A stretch of DNA of 64,000 nt from Ixodes scapularis (GCF_016920785.2 NW_024609857.1:12624716-12688715); one strand, 5' to 3'; shown: positions 11,683 through 23,349, numbered from the stretch's first letter. Translations and numbers: made by a program. Notes: generated from the letters alone by a model not told the origin.

Positions 11683-13303
11683 TTTAAGGGGCTTTAGTAG
11701 AGACCCTGGGTTCCGTCGCCCCTCTGTATCCTACAGTTGTGCGATCGTGTGTCACATATACTGCGTAATGCACGTTAAAGACCCCGAGATAACAGTTGTA
11801 CTGCACTTTTTATAATCTACAACGGGTAACAATATCGCCGTACGAAACTCGTGCTCTCTAATAAACTGACGATTAATTTTGAACGTGCCGTTACGTTGCA
11901 ATTTTATTGTGTTCGCGTGTTCACGTTTTTTTTCTCTACATTTTTTTATTATGCGGCTCTTACTTATAATAGAACAGACTATAGCTGTCGACTTCTGGAA
12001 AAATAATATAGAAATAAGAAAATGGCATGTGAACGCAAAATACAAAGAAAAAGACATAGACACATTTATTAAAAATAATTGAAATAATAGAATTGATTAT
12101 AATTGTGTTTTAAAAGGTTTGAGCGCACCAAAAGCTATAAAAGCCAGCTCCATGCTTTGGATGGTGCGCATGTTCACCGGAAGTGTAGTTCAGGGCAGCG
12201 TGCTTGCACTTGGACGTTCCGCTTCGCTCGCACGATAAAACCAAATACTTTACTGGTAATGTATTTAGTGAAAAAAAGCTTGTCTCCTGCATATGTGCAA
12301 TGCCCTCGGTTTTTGCGAGATTACACGCTTGTTTTAACATTATTGTTTTCGTTTCCCACTGCGATTCAGTTCGTGCTCTTTTGTGTGCTTCATGCATTAG
12401 AGCCGGCCAAGGTAACCCAGGAACATTCTATTTCGCGGATTGTAAAAAAAAAAAAAAAATTATGCAACTTGCCACGTGTGCTACAGTTAATACAAAATAT
12501 TTTAAAGTTCACGTGTGACCGCTTGCCTAAGTAAACAATGTTGTTTGTGAAGAACAATCGCGATTGCATGAAATAACGTGGGAAAAACTCGTTCTAAGCG
12601 CGGCCGTTGGCATGCAGTGAATAATCATAATCGACGCCTAGATGATTGGTAGCTGTCAGCGGATGGAATTTTTCTATTAACCCGGAGTTAGAATCTTTGC
12701 TTCTTTCTGGTTTAAGTAATAAGGAGGCAACTGACACCAAATCTGAGGGTAATAAAGTACTATGAACATTCAAACATAACGGCCTGAGCAGTATATCTGT
12801 ACAAGCTTTAGCTTTCGATGCACCCTTAACTTTCGATACGCTCAACGCTAGTGTAAAATGTAGGGCTGTTTCAGTCTTAATCAGCGTACTATGTGCGTGC
12901 TTGCACTAGATTTTATACAACGTCAAACTCTACCCGTTCGCATCTTTTTCATTTCCGCACACCACTACTGGCGCGCATAAATCACCAAATTAAGACTGGT
13001 ACATTGCTTAAACTATGTGCGAATGCTATCCACAGACCCAGAATTTTCGCCTGGCCAGTCACTGCATTTATCACTCAACTCGTATTAAAATTAATTCTTA
13101 ACATTTATTGCTGCGAGTTAATTTTAACCTAGGTGTTTTTTATTACGAATCCCGCACCACTCCTACTTTGGGTTTACCAAACTTGTTATCTAAACCTGAG
13201 TACCATATTTTGTTTTCCAGTCTCGTCGTTTTTGTCGAAATAAACACCCAGCTACCTAAATGAACAAAAAGTAAGGGCGCAAACGAGCTGGTGTACATTG
13301 CAC

Positions 13304-13417
13304 ATGGTTGAAAAAAACCCGAGACTGCGGGTAAACGACACAACACTAAAAAGTCTCTATAGAGACGTTTTAGCGTTGTGTCGTTTACCCGCAGTCTCGG
13401 GGTTTTTTTTCAACCAT
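13304..13417. repeat. Near-perfect 114-bp palindrome (MITE)
   Basis: ATGGTTGAAAAAAACCCGAG at the left is mirrored by the reverse complement at the right, ending CAACCAT at 13417. The two arms meet at GTCTCTATAGAGAC. Only a few positions differ between the arms. The element is not coding and lies in the proposed M13 intron. Confidence 0.75.
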
Positions 13418-15319
13418 ACCTAAATGAGACACCTGATTCCCAAAACAATAGTTAATTTGTTTTGATTTTCGAGGTATTTAATTCCTCAAGCTAAAATTTT
13501 GGAAACCCAAGTCTATCACGTCATCACGTTTTCGTGGAAATCCACAAAGAGCCAAACACATGCACGACAAAAGAGCCGGCCCGTCATATAAATCTGATCA
13601 CATTGAAATATGTGTAATTGACCTATGAAATCTCCGATAACGGCGCACAGGCAATTTTATAGTTTTCAACGCGTCGATTGTTTTGTTGTGCATGTGTATC
13701 GCCATTTGGCTCAGGGCGATTTTCGCGTTTTGTTTTCCCCACATTTGCTGGAGACTTGAGCTCGGAGCGTAGGCAACTGGCCTTCTTGCGCGAGAATTGG
13801 CGCAGCCGTGCACGTTCCAAAGAAAGATCGTGCAGAAAAAAAAAAAAAAAACAATCAAGGGATTAGGGATGTCGAATTCAGAATATAGAGAAATACCCCA
13901 CTGTATTAAAGCGCCACCAGTCACGATTTCTCGCATTGATGTACAGGCCTGGAAGGCGATCCCACCGCCATCTGTTGGTTCGGAATCACACTAACCAAGG
14001 GTGGGGTTGCACCTTAAGCGAGGCTAAACCCCTGTTATGTGCTTGTCTTGCAGGTGACGTTAAATGAGCCAGCCTCGATCGTGCAGCCTTTGGAAGCAAA
14101 TTGCAGTGGCACAACAGTCAAATGTAGGGTGCCTTCATGTGCGCTTTGCTTAGGGTGGTGGCATCTCGCCATTTTGTCCCACACGTTTATTTTTATTTTT
14201 TGTTCAGAAGCGCGTGAAAGAGCGTGGCCCTGCACGCGTTTGTGGCGCTGACTGTGCTATGGCGGCATTTTGTTTTCGTCGATTTTTTTTGTATTTTCTC
14301 CGTGAGCGCGTGCTGTCGGCATCGGCTACTACAAAGGGTGGCATCGCCCTAAACAGAAGGACATTGAGGCACCCTAGTCAAATGAGGTGCCATTGGAAGC
14401 GAACGGCGACGGAACACTCGCTCGAGGGCCGTGTTTCGCACGTTCTTCCAACAATGGTTGCCGGTTCTTGGGAGAAACACAAGGCACGCATTTTATTGAT
14501 GGTATTCATGCGAAGCTAGATAATCTAAATGGAGGAGCCAAATTATCACCTTCCTTTTCCTTTCGCCGCCAACGACTCATTGGCGGTGAAAGGGTCGCAT
14601 GCACCAAATTTGACTTCCACGCTAGGAGGGAGTCCGCCTCGAAGAGCGCTGGGTTCGGGGCAGGATATCTGTTTCGCTTTGCGCTACCGAAATGTACATC
14701 TTGCACTGAAGATCTTGCACCTTCGGACCATGTGTGTGCCCCTTAGATGCGATGTAAATGCGCTATTCATATGACGCGAACACAATGTCAGTTTCGCATC
14801 ACAAACTTCAAGTTTTGGTAAACATTTTTTTTTTTCGGCACCATCATATTCGCCGAGCTTTTTCCGTAAATCGCCTGCAGTGATTGAAACTCTGCGTACA
14901 GGGCCATTCCCGAAGCCTACGCACTAAGGCACTAATCGGAGCGTACTTTCTAACCTAACTCTGTGAGTTAGATTAGATTCGAATGAATGAATTAGGTTAG
15001 GCTAGAATGATCCCAGCCGATGACGTCTCGCAAAATACGGTAGGACTTGAAAAATACTAATGTGCGCAGGAGTGGTGAACAAGCTAAGCACATGCTAATT
15101 TTCCCTGCGTCCATGGCGCGCTCTTTTTTTTTTTTATCTAATTATACAAATGGTCCGTCGTGACGTCACAACAGCGTCCATTGTGAAAAACCTTACTGCT
15201 GCACGGGTACCATCTGCAGCATATATTGAAGTGCCACCAAATGTTTCTCGATCCCCTCTGAAAAACGAACAAGTAGGAATGACGTAGAATGTATAGATGG
15301 TTGAGCGTGTTGGTTATTA

Positions 15320-15423
15320 ATTTACGATAAGGAAAGAGGAACATTTAGGACAAACAGACAATACAGGCTTTCGTGCCTATCTTCTCTGTTTGTCTTAAAT
15401 GTTCCTCTTTCCTTATCGTAAAT
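15320..15423. repeat. Hairpin repeat with 40-bp arms
   Basis: TTTACGATAAGGAAAGAGGA begins the left arm at 15321. Its reverse complement ends the right arm at 15423. The loop of about 24 bases contains GGCTTTCGTGCC. One mismatch is seen in the arm. It is a small fold-back element in the proposed intron. Confidence 0.7.
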
Positions 15424-16111
15424 AGGAATGACGACTGGTAAGATGGCGATCATGTCATGTGTAAACCATGTACAGGGGGAATATTCGAAAATATCTGGAT
15501 GAATGAAACCTTACCGGTCCAGCGGAACAAAGACCACACAAAGAAAAAATCGATCAGTAAAAGGATCATTTATCTAGCATAGTTTCGAATATTTTCCCTT
15601 TTGGAGACCGCGCAAGATGATGAAAGTGCCCCATGTAAAGGGGCAATTCTCTGGGTGCCTTATTTTAGTGCGCTGTTGACAGCGCATGCTTAGAACGAGC
15701 TCTGCGTCCTGTTTGCAGGAAGGGAAGGCAATATGACGCTCCTTTCCGAGGATCCAGCGACTTTAGTATAACACGAACCGTCTTGATGGCGTGGAATGCC
15801 CGTCCTAAAAGAACTCTGGAAACTGACCATCAGCACGTGCTCAGCAGCCCTGGACTCAGATATAGCCGCAATTAGTGAATACTGAGAATACTATGCTGAG
15901 CTTCGGCACTCGCTGGGATACTTCCAAATTGAACTATTTTATTGGGCATCCTCGAATGCAGATACCGGAGCCACGGATAAAAGGCCGCTGGCTTGACGCA
16001 GTGATTTGACGCCGTAAACATCTGGCTTCGTGTACCTCGGGAAAGCGTACTCCTATTTTAATAATTATTTTCGAGTATAGCGTACAAGGTAAATCAAGAA
16101 AAGGTAAATAC

Positions 16112-16620
16112 CAGTGTAGTAGGCATTACCGAAAAAAGTTACGCAATACGTTAGTCGTTACATCATATAAAAGGCACGCTACACTTAGCAATAAAACGTA
16201 TACCGCACGTCACTTTTGCCTGACTTTGCATTATAAATGAAAACGTTTTACTGTTTTGACGTGACAGTTATACATAAGCGCCATATTTCAAGAAACATAT
16301 GTGGATGCATAAAGTTAACACAATTACTTTATCTTTTTACGGTTCCACCTGAATACTGGCGAGGAAACAACGCGAATAGAAACTCGAAAAATGCACTTTA
16401 TATGATTCGGCGAAAGAAATTGAAAGTGAATTTTCTTTTTATTTCTTAGAAAGAATATGTAACGATTAACGCAACTACGTTACCCGTTCCTCAAAATAAG
16501 TAACGTAGGTACGTTATCCGTTAATGCTGCGAAAACGAAACGACTACGTTACAAAGTTACAGAAAAATGGAACGCGTTCCAAGTAACGCCATTATTTGTA
16601 ACGCGTTACCGCCAACACTG
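16112..16620. mobile_element. hAT-like MITE, copy A, next to the exon-1 donor
   Basis: The element begins CAGTGTAGTAGGCATTACC and ends GGTAACGC... as CGTTACCGCCAACACTG, so the reverse-complemented end starts CAGTGTTGGCGGTAACG. The flanking octamers are GTAAATAC (16104-16111) and GTAGGTAC (16621-16628), matching at 6 of 8 positions, as expected of an aged 8-bp hAT target-site duplication. Its length of 509 bp matches copy B at 41018-41527 (510 bp). It has no coding capacity. It sits four bases inside the intron, right after GTGA of the donor hexamer region. Confidence 0.65.
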
Positions 16621-16632
16621 GTAGGTACTCAC

Positions 16633-16974
16633 CTTATCACTCATCTGCCTGACCCTATGCCTCGAGACGCCCGACGGTCTTCTTGCGGATTGGGTGGTGC
16701 TCTCTGGGCGGTTTTCAGACACCGGGTCCTTGGCCGATTTCTCCCCCGATGCTCTTCTTGCGGGTTGGTAGGTACTGGCTCGGCGGTATTCAAACGACGG
16801 GCTCTTGGCCAATTTCTGGCCCGATGGTCTCCTTGCGGATTTGACGGTATTGGCTGGGAGGTGTTCAAACAGCGGCTCCTTGGCCGATTTGTCGCCCGGT
16901 GCACCTTTCGGGAGTTGCTCTGGACCCTCCCTGAGGTCCTCCTTGTTCTCCCGGATCTTCAGTTGCTTCTTCAT
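16633..16974 (-). CDS. Candidate first coding exon with 25-residue repeats (proposed M13 cytoplasmic tail)
   Basis: The frame starts at an ATG at 16974 with an in-frame TAA six bases upstream, so the start is fixed. It encodes 114 residues and ends at AAG|GTGAGT, a consensus donor in phase 0. After a charged start (MKKQLKIRENKED) there are three tandem 25-residue repeats with a shared core like SGxKxAKxPxxE followed by SARRP. At DNA level the period is exactly 75 bp (16671, 16746, 16821, 16896), and changes keep the frame open. No signal peptide or known domain is seen; the segment is basic and probably disordered. The nearest same-strand acceptor of matching phase is at 8725, where the next residues precede a membrane anchor, so it would be the cytoplasmic tail of the M13 protein. 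The joining is inference; the exon could belong to another gene. Confidence 0.6.
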
Positions 16975-17476
16975 GGATTAAAATTGTAGTGTTGGTCGGT
17001 TTGACTGATTATACGGAGGAGTGGGTTGCCACCGTGCAGAAACGAACTGAGCAGATCGAACAGCCTGTTTCCACGAGGAAGGGGAGAAAGTCTCGAGCTC
17101 GTGGTGGCCTCTTCTTTGTTCTCTCTATTCGGAATCAACATAGCGTGGCATCAATATGAGTTCATCTTCTTCGCATGATGGCACTCGTTACTCGAATTGG
17201 CTGCATGGAAAGGCAAAAAAAGAAGACGCATTGAGGGAACACTTTTTGAAAAGCTCTACTCGTTTTCTAAAAAAAAGACAATATGCAAAAAAAAAAAAAG
17301 AAGAAGAAACCAGCGTCTTTCTGCACAGTTAGTTTTGCGCCACGGGTCACCAAATAGGAATGGAGCACGCCGGGGACGTCGCCTCTGTCGCCTTTTGTTC
17401 GTAGAGACCCTAGATTGTAGAGAGGGTCCAATTCAAAAGTAGAAGTTTGGGCAAGTTGGTATTTCATGATTAAAAA
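16975..17476. other. Upstream region of the candidate exon 1
   Basis: This stretch would hold the minus-strand 5' untranslated region and promoter of the exon at 16633-16974. I see no clear TATA box. Open frames on the plus strand around 17197-17442 are lysine-rich readings of A-rich sequence. The block with TAGAGACCCTAGATTGTAGA near 17401 resembles sequences near 49012 and 50695 and is therefore repetitive. Confidence 0.4.
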
Positions 17477-17607
17477 TTAAAACAGCGCAGGGACACGGAC
17501 AAGAACAAGAATGTAGACGAACAAGGCGCTGACTTACAACTTAGTTGTAAGTCACCGCCTTGTTCGTCTACCTTCTTGTTCTTGTCCGTGTCCCTGCGCT
17601 GTTTTAA
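17477..17607. repeat. 131-bp palindrome made of a Penelope-like terminus
   Basis: TTAAAACAGCGCAGGGACAC starts the left arm and its reverse complement closes the right arm; arms are about 62 bp with few mismatches and meet near CAACTTAGTTG. The arm order (ACAGCGCA, then GCGCTGACTTACAACT) is shared with the termini at 57158-58722 and with 20652-20745. I interpret it as two copies of the same retroelement terminus joined head to head. Confidence 0.65.
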
Positions 17608-17847
17608 ATTTTTGTCCAACTCAAACCATGGCAGCGTTTGTAATAAAATGGTGGACGACTCCCTCGGAGATTGGTCGCAAATGCGCATGCGCCGCGCGCG
17701 GCTAGGAAGAAAGCAGGCGAAAAGGCGGACACGCTCGCGGACGACCAAGGCGTTCCGTCACCTGTAGCTCGAATTGCAAACGCGGCCCCTTAACCACGTG
17801 ACCCCTAGTGAACAGTTGGATAGTCTTTGTAATACTGGCTCTCTGAT

Positions 17848-19165
17848 TGTATGTATGTATGTATGTATGTATGTAAGTATATTTGAGGCACAATCTCTTT
17901 GTAACGAGAGTCTTAAGTAAGACATGCCAATAGAAGCAAAAAAGAAAAACTAAATAAAAAGGACAACAACGAAAGAAAAGTGGTTAGCACGTGTCCAAAG
18001 TTCGCCAACCGTCACTTTCGCACAGTCAATCAGTTCACATGACACCGTCGTTTTAAGTGAGCGTTTGCCCCTCCAGCCAAGAGTAAAGCAGCGGCTATTG
18101 GCCATCTTGGTCACCTTGGTCGTCTTGGTCACGACCCCGATTTTTCAGTCGAGTCTGCCACCTTGCCTCGAGCCTCCGCTTGGAGCATACTACATGGGTC
18201 TGTTCGTTGGTGAAACCAAGTGCCTGCTCCAAGAGTGTACCCACGACAGCCGTTGGGTGTAGCGCCCTGCACGCAAGCAGCAAATGGTTGACTGTCTCTT
18301 CGCCCGCTCCACACGCACTGCATACCGTGTCAGTCACGCTGCTATCGTACTTGCTTCGGTATAGGCGGGTACGTAGGGCACCACCACGGGCCTCTATAAG
18401 TAGTCGACTGCCCAGTGTGTTCCTGCAGAAAGTCACCGGGGCAATCTCCGTCTTCAGAGACGCGTACATGTGCATGGAAGGGTGTTGTAGCATGCCGCTC
18501 ATCCAACGGTCCATCTCAACCCTCTTCACTTCCTCCCGCACTGTGCTCATCCACTCCTTTATTGTTTGAGGTTCAGTGGCCAAGCTGAAGATCTTAAACT
18601 TTGTCCCAAGACGAGTGACTCGCTTCCTCCACGTCGAGTTGATATGCTTCAGGTGAATGTACATAAAAACTCGCCTAGCCCACCGGTCTCCGTTCATGTA
18701 CCGGAGACGTGTGTAGTATTGAAGCTTGCTGTTTGCCTCCCGCGCTTCAAAGGAAGACCAGCCGACATAGCCTTCTATCAGTTCATTGGCTACTTGTCCA
18801 TGATACCCTAGTGCCTGTCGTCCGACCTCCCTTTGGCACCGCTCAAGATATGTGCGTAGCTCACTAGGAACACATATGACTGAGTTTCCAGAAGTCAGCC
18901 CGGGCACAGCCACAGCCTTCCAAAGTTTTCGAATGACAATGTACCGGTCACAGCTGCATAGGCTCCGCTTCGCAGTATGTTCCGCTTACTAACTGAGGAC
19001 TTCCTCAGGCCCGCATGGTGCTCAAGTAGTCCTCTCTAGCCGACAGTGTTATTCCGAGGTACCTGTACTCGGTGTGAAGAGGTATGGCTGAGCCTTGCAG
19101 GATGAGCGATCCAAGATTGCACTCCTCGCCAGAAAAGATGACTGTCGCTGACTTGCCAGCATTGG
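17848..19165 (-). mobile_element. 5'-truncated non-LTR retrotransposon, decayed
   Basis: The minus strand encodes the C-terminal end of a reverse transcriptase protein. The thumb-like motif YRYLGITLS lies near 19070. A later frame includes RKLWKAVAVPGLT, and a terminal zinc-finger motif CSACGAGEETVNHLLLAC lies near 18265-18320. The last frame (18913-18095) stays open for over 270 codons, but at least two frameshifts separate it from the upstream piece (near 18955 and 19005). After the stop at 18095, a 3' untranslated region ends in a TACA tetranucleotide array (17850-17880), as some non-LTR elements do. No RNase H domain is seen. The 5' end is lost near 19165. The clade cannot be set by eye. 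Confidence 0.8.
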
Positions 19166-20451
19166 CAAGCCAGCATTGGCAAGTTCGTTGCGACGCTGCC
19201 ACCTAGCGTTTGTCGCCGGAAACAACTGACCCTTTCCGAAATTCAGTGCCATCTAGCGGATCTTATAGCAGTTTAGGTTTTGTCATACCAATATGTCGGT
19301 AAACAACTTGGATTTTGCAGGTCACCGTCACTTTCGCGAGAGGAGAAGGAGCAGGACGCAACTTTATTTATAATCTATTGGCAATAGCACGCGAGGAATT
19401 GTTCAATATGAGTGCTTTCTTGATCACTTTCGGCTCGATGGTGAAGAAGAGCCTACAGTGAGAACAAGGCTCCAACTCACACAGACACCTCGAGAAAAGT
19501 TTATAAGGGGGTAGTTACGGGGCCGCTATGTTGCTGGACTATTTATCGTCTTCCGAGAACGACGATTCTGATCGTGTGGAATGGACGTTGTACGCGCATC
19601 TTCTTGCATTCCTTGTAGTCCGTGAAACCATAGCCTCTTCTATACTGACAAAGCCTGACAGATCTTCACGTGACGCGGCCGCCGAAAGTGAAAGGTAGAG
19701 AGGCAGACAAGAGTCATGTAACGGGCGACCCGCTGCGGCGAGACGCCGAAACACATTTGTCCCGAGCGATGGAAGGTCCACTCGTGCTTCTCGCGTTCCT
19801 CGGGCTACCGCTTCTTTTCTCGTCGGCTTTGAAAACCATGTTTCGGGTCCTCACCGCTGCAAAAGCTGTGCGTTGAATACCAGGCTCCCCGAGAAATGCA
19901 CTGTGCTACCAGATCCTCGCGCTCCAAATCGGCGGCCGGGCACTCTATGGCTCCGTCATCGAACTGCCATGTTTTGTGAGTATAGAGGATGCTTTGGTGA
20001 AACCAAAGCCATGGGTATCGTTCGCTCACAGACCTTGAGCGCCGATCAAAAGTGTGCTCGCGCGGTGCTCGCGTCTTCTGAAATGCCTGAGGACGTTGCC
20101 CTCGAGCATCTTTCTGAGCATGCACTGCGAGCAACGTCCAACACAATGGCGTCCCGTGAATACCCCCTATAGACTAAAAGGCTCTAAAGCCGATGATGTG
20201 CCGCCCACAGATTTACTGAATCTGAGTTAGAGATGAACGCTTACATATCTCTTGTGTTCCATTCCTACGTCACATCGTATGAACCCCAGAATGTACAGGC
20301 CTCGCATCATGTGCTTAGGAGCATCTTCAACGTCTTCCTTTATCAGTCACTAGAAGGCCTCCATTGGTTCGGCACAGATGCCGTTCCACAGATGATGATA
20401 GTGATCGGAGTGGCCAGGCTGAATTTCGGAAAGGGTCTATTGTGACGAATT
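19166..20451. other. Mostly non-coding; short acidic ORF at 19528-19698 (+)
   Basis: A 56-codon plus-strand ORF starts at ATG 19528 and ends at TAG 19696. It begins with an acidic serine-rich segment (MLLDYLSSSENDDSD) followed by a hydrophobic stretch. This loosely resembles the N-terminus of Harbinger-type transposases, but I cannot confirm it. The minus-strand frame at 19805-20146 overlaps a repeat-like stretch and has no domain. Nothing else is supported. Confidence 0.3.
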
Positions 20452-20559
20452 GCGCGGGCCCAGCCTGCCCGTCGTTATTACGACGGAATTTAAGTCTGTT
20501 ACAAATTCCACAAGCTTTTGCCGAAGCGCAAAAATTGAGCAAATTTAATCTGATAGCAG

Positions 20560-20745
20560 CGGCTAAAATGGACCTACTAGTGCCACTAGAAGAAGAAATT
20601 AGGCGGTTAAAACGGAGGTTCGGGCGAATTGGTTGTTCATGAATGACAAGGAAACAGCGCACCCTCAAAACAAGCACTCTAAAGTTTTCATGCACACAAA
20701 AGAAAGAGCCACTTACACAGCGCTGACTGACAACTCTAGGTTATA
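20560..20745 (+). mobile_element. Fragment of a Penelope-like element terminus
   Basis: GTTAAAACGGAGGTTCGGGC at 20606 matches, in opposite orientation, the sequence near 23005-23025 at the 5' part of the neighbouring Penelope-like element (one base differs). The open frame reads LKRRFGR there in both places. About 50 bp downstream are ACAGCGCACCCTC and GCGCTGACTGACAACTC, the same terminal signature as in the palindromes at 17477 and 57158. It is a broken end of the same family. Confidence 0.5.
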
Positions 20746-21052
20746 TAGACGATTGCAAACTGGGCGACTGGCCGCCGCCATGTCTCTGCTCGAGCAGACA
20801 CGCCCGTGCGATTACGAGCTTGCCAAAGCTACGTTCACCCGCGCGTTGCACGCGCTTGCATGCATGGGGCACCACTTGTGGCGCCATGCTTGCAATTGTG
20901 TATAGTTATATTTACAATTTTTGTTTTCGTCTTTCTTTGTGAACTAGGGTTTCTATGGCAAAAAATTGCCCTTTTTCTTCTTCCTTCTTCTTCCTGTGTT
21001 TTGGTAAAAGGAAGCTAAACCATAAACTTATTGTACGGTGTTCTTTTTTGGA

Positions 21053-23030
21053 TTACATTATGGAAGGAGTGCTGACACATCTCCCCTCTTGTCTGGCAAT
21101 GTTCTCTGCTTCCATGATTTCTCTTGTTAGCTTGTCGTAGTTTCTGCCAAACACTGTGCATTTCTCCAGTTGCGCTGAGCAGCCACGGTCTCGACAGTGA
21201 ATTCCCAGGTGTCCGGAGTTTTTGTTGGTGATAGTGCAGTTGTGCTCACGAAGGCGATCGTTGACGCACCGTCCGGTCTGTTCTATGTATTGTCGTCCAC
21301 AGGACAGAGCGAAGGGGTAGACCACCTTTTCGGTACACTGTACGAAGTTGTTTTTATGTTTCTTCGTGCACTGGACTGTGGGTCTTGTGGGTGTATTTAC
21401 TCTCTTGCACAGGCTATGAAGTTTGTTAGGGGCTGAAGAGACGATTTGCAGATTAACTCTATTAGTTATTTTCTTTAGACCGTGAGAAAAGTTGTGAATA
21501 TATGTCACAATGATCGGTTTTTTGGCCGTCTTTTTCTTTTTGTTTAATGTGGTCCCCTTGCTTGATGTCTTTGATGAGTCTTTCGGCCACTGATATTAGT
21601 AAGGAGGTTGTATATCCTGCGCATTTTAATCGAGAGACTTTCCCGTTGAAGCTTGTTTGCATGGAATGGCAGCATGAGTGCGCTGTTGAGACTTAACCGC
21701 GCAATGCTCCGCTTAATAAGTTTCGAGTGCGTCGAGTTGAAAGTTAGAAGCGCCTTTTCCCCCTGGGCTCATAGGACCAGCAGACAAGATAAGGTAAAAT
21801 AAAAAGTCGCAGATCCAGGAATCTTAACGAGTGTTCAAATGGAAGTTCGTGCGTAATGTCTAAAGGGTTCATGCAGCCTTTAAAGCTGCCTAGAACTTCG
21901 GCAACCATGGTTGTAAAGTCGTGATCATCGGTTTCTAGCACGATTAAATAATCGTCAACATACCGGAAGACTTTGATAACTTTTGAAGTATCCAAGGTGT
22001 GCTGTAACTGCCTGTCTTGGTGTCTCTAAGGACAGGGACAATGCATGATATTATGCAGACTCCCTGCTTTTGTAGGTATGTGTGACCATCCCAAGTAGCG
22101 AATGTGGATTTGAGATAGAGGTTAATCAAGTTCAAAAATTCTCCTTGGGATATGCCTGATGCATTCTGGAATGCAATAGTGCCATAGGTGTCTATGCGCT
22201 CCTCAATGCACTGTAGAAAACGGTCTTGGGGCAGGGCATAGTAGAGGTCCTTAATATCGATGGAGAACACTTGTAGATTTTTCCGGCTTTGATGCTCATG
22301 GAAGAAGGTGAGGACGTCGTAGGAACTTCTGATCAGGTACGGATCGTCAACGGTGAGCATATTCAGTCTTTCTTGTAAATATAAGGCCACATACTTTTGC
22401 CACGTTCCCCTTTCAGAAATGATAACTCTAAGGGGGCAGTCTGTTTTGTGAGTTTTTGCGCTGAAGAATAATTCTAGGCTCAACTTTTTACTGCGATCAA
22501 TATAGGAGCAGAGCTGTTTTAAATCTTACGATTGGCAAAATTGTTTTGCTTCCCTTTTCACTTTTTCCAGAGAAGTCTCGTTGCGGCTGCAGAAAACAGA
22601 TTCGATTGTTGTTAATGCCTTTTCTGGAAATGTGACCTCCTGCATGAGGACAAAGCCTTCTTCTTTGTCAGCAGGCATAAGATATAGTAAGTGCTCTTTT
22701 AGGTGTGTTTCTACCTTCTTGATGGGTAGAGGAGTAACTGGTGACTTTCTCCAAAAGAGGTATGTTAACTCTTTCAGAGGTGCATCGATCAATCTTGGTC
22801 TCTGGCGCTCGTCTTGACACTTGCCTGACGATGCAAAGTAGCTCCGGTTTCGTCTTCTTAGGCTCCACGGCGAACTTAGGGCCTATACTGAGAATATGGT
22901 AAATGGATGTCGCCTATTGCGCGCACTGGGTTACTCGAAGCCGTTTCTTTCTTTAGTGAGGTGATGCGGAGGTGCCATAAAGTAAGTCTCCACAGAGTCA
23001 CGCCCAAACCTCCGTTTTAACAGGTTTCAT
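21053..23030 (-). mobile_element. Penelope-like retroelement: RT plus GIY-YIG endonuclease, frameshifted
   Basis: The minus strand encodes, in order, an N-terminal segment including KFAVEPKKTKPELL (about 22868), RT motifs (FSAKTHKT and FSIDIKDLYYALP between 22483 and 22240), the catalytic box YVDD at 21951-21962, and a final 151-residue frame (21508-21053). That frame has VVYPFALSCGRQYIEQTGR, the GIY-YIG core, then REH and a downstream glutamate. RT plus GIY-YIG is the hallmark of Penelope-like elements, which copy themselves by target-primed reverse transcription. Several frameshifts and stops (near 21720, 21990, 22500 and 22800) make it inactive. The 5' part is mirrored by an inverted fragment at 23350-23462. 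Confidence 0.85.
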
Positions 23031-23349
23031 CTCTAGTTCTTCGGGCCCTTTTAAGCTTTACTCCTTGAAACTGGACATTTTGGTAACCTTAATTTCCATC
23101 TGCGTCTGTCAAGCGAGAACCTTTGGGCACTGTATACGAGTACAAATGTTGCCTCCTGAGGTCAAGGTCCTATTTGGAGGTTTCGTACCATCCGTAGGCC
23201 ATGGCAAAAGGATCTCCAAAATACTTCAAGCCGAATGGCACCGACAGACACGGCACTACCGAAGCTGCCTGTTCTTACAATTGCGTGAGAACAGGAACCA
23301 TCCCTTCAGTAGACGAATATGGCGCGATTACGTCTCCCTAACAGAAAAC

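Larger units (their letters stand above)
8725..16632 (-). other. Proposed 7.9-kb intron of the M13 gene
   Basis: The proposed donor is AAG|GTGAGT with its first G at 16632, and the acceptor is TTTTCAG ending at 8725. Both junctions are phase 0. The interval contains no coding exon that I can support. It holds an AT-rich block at 9450-9920, an inverted repeat at 10141-10600, a 37-base A run near 11642-11677, hairpins at 13304 and 15320, a short inverted repeat GGGAATATTCGAAA near 15477 and 15583-15598, and a hAT-like MITE at 16112-16620. A motif like GGAAGCGAATGGCG recurs at about 11519, 11563, 14091 and 14395. Alternatively the M13 first exon lies elsewhere in this interval and I have missed it. 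Confidence 0.5.
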
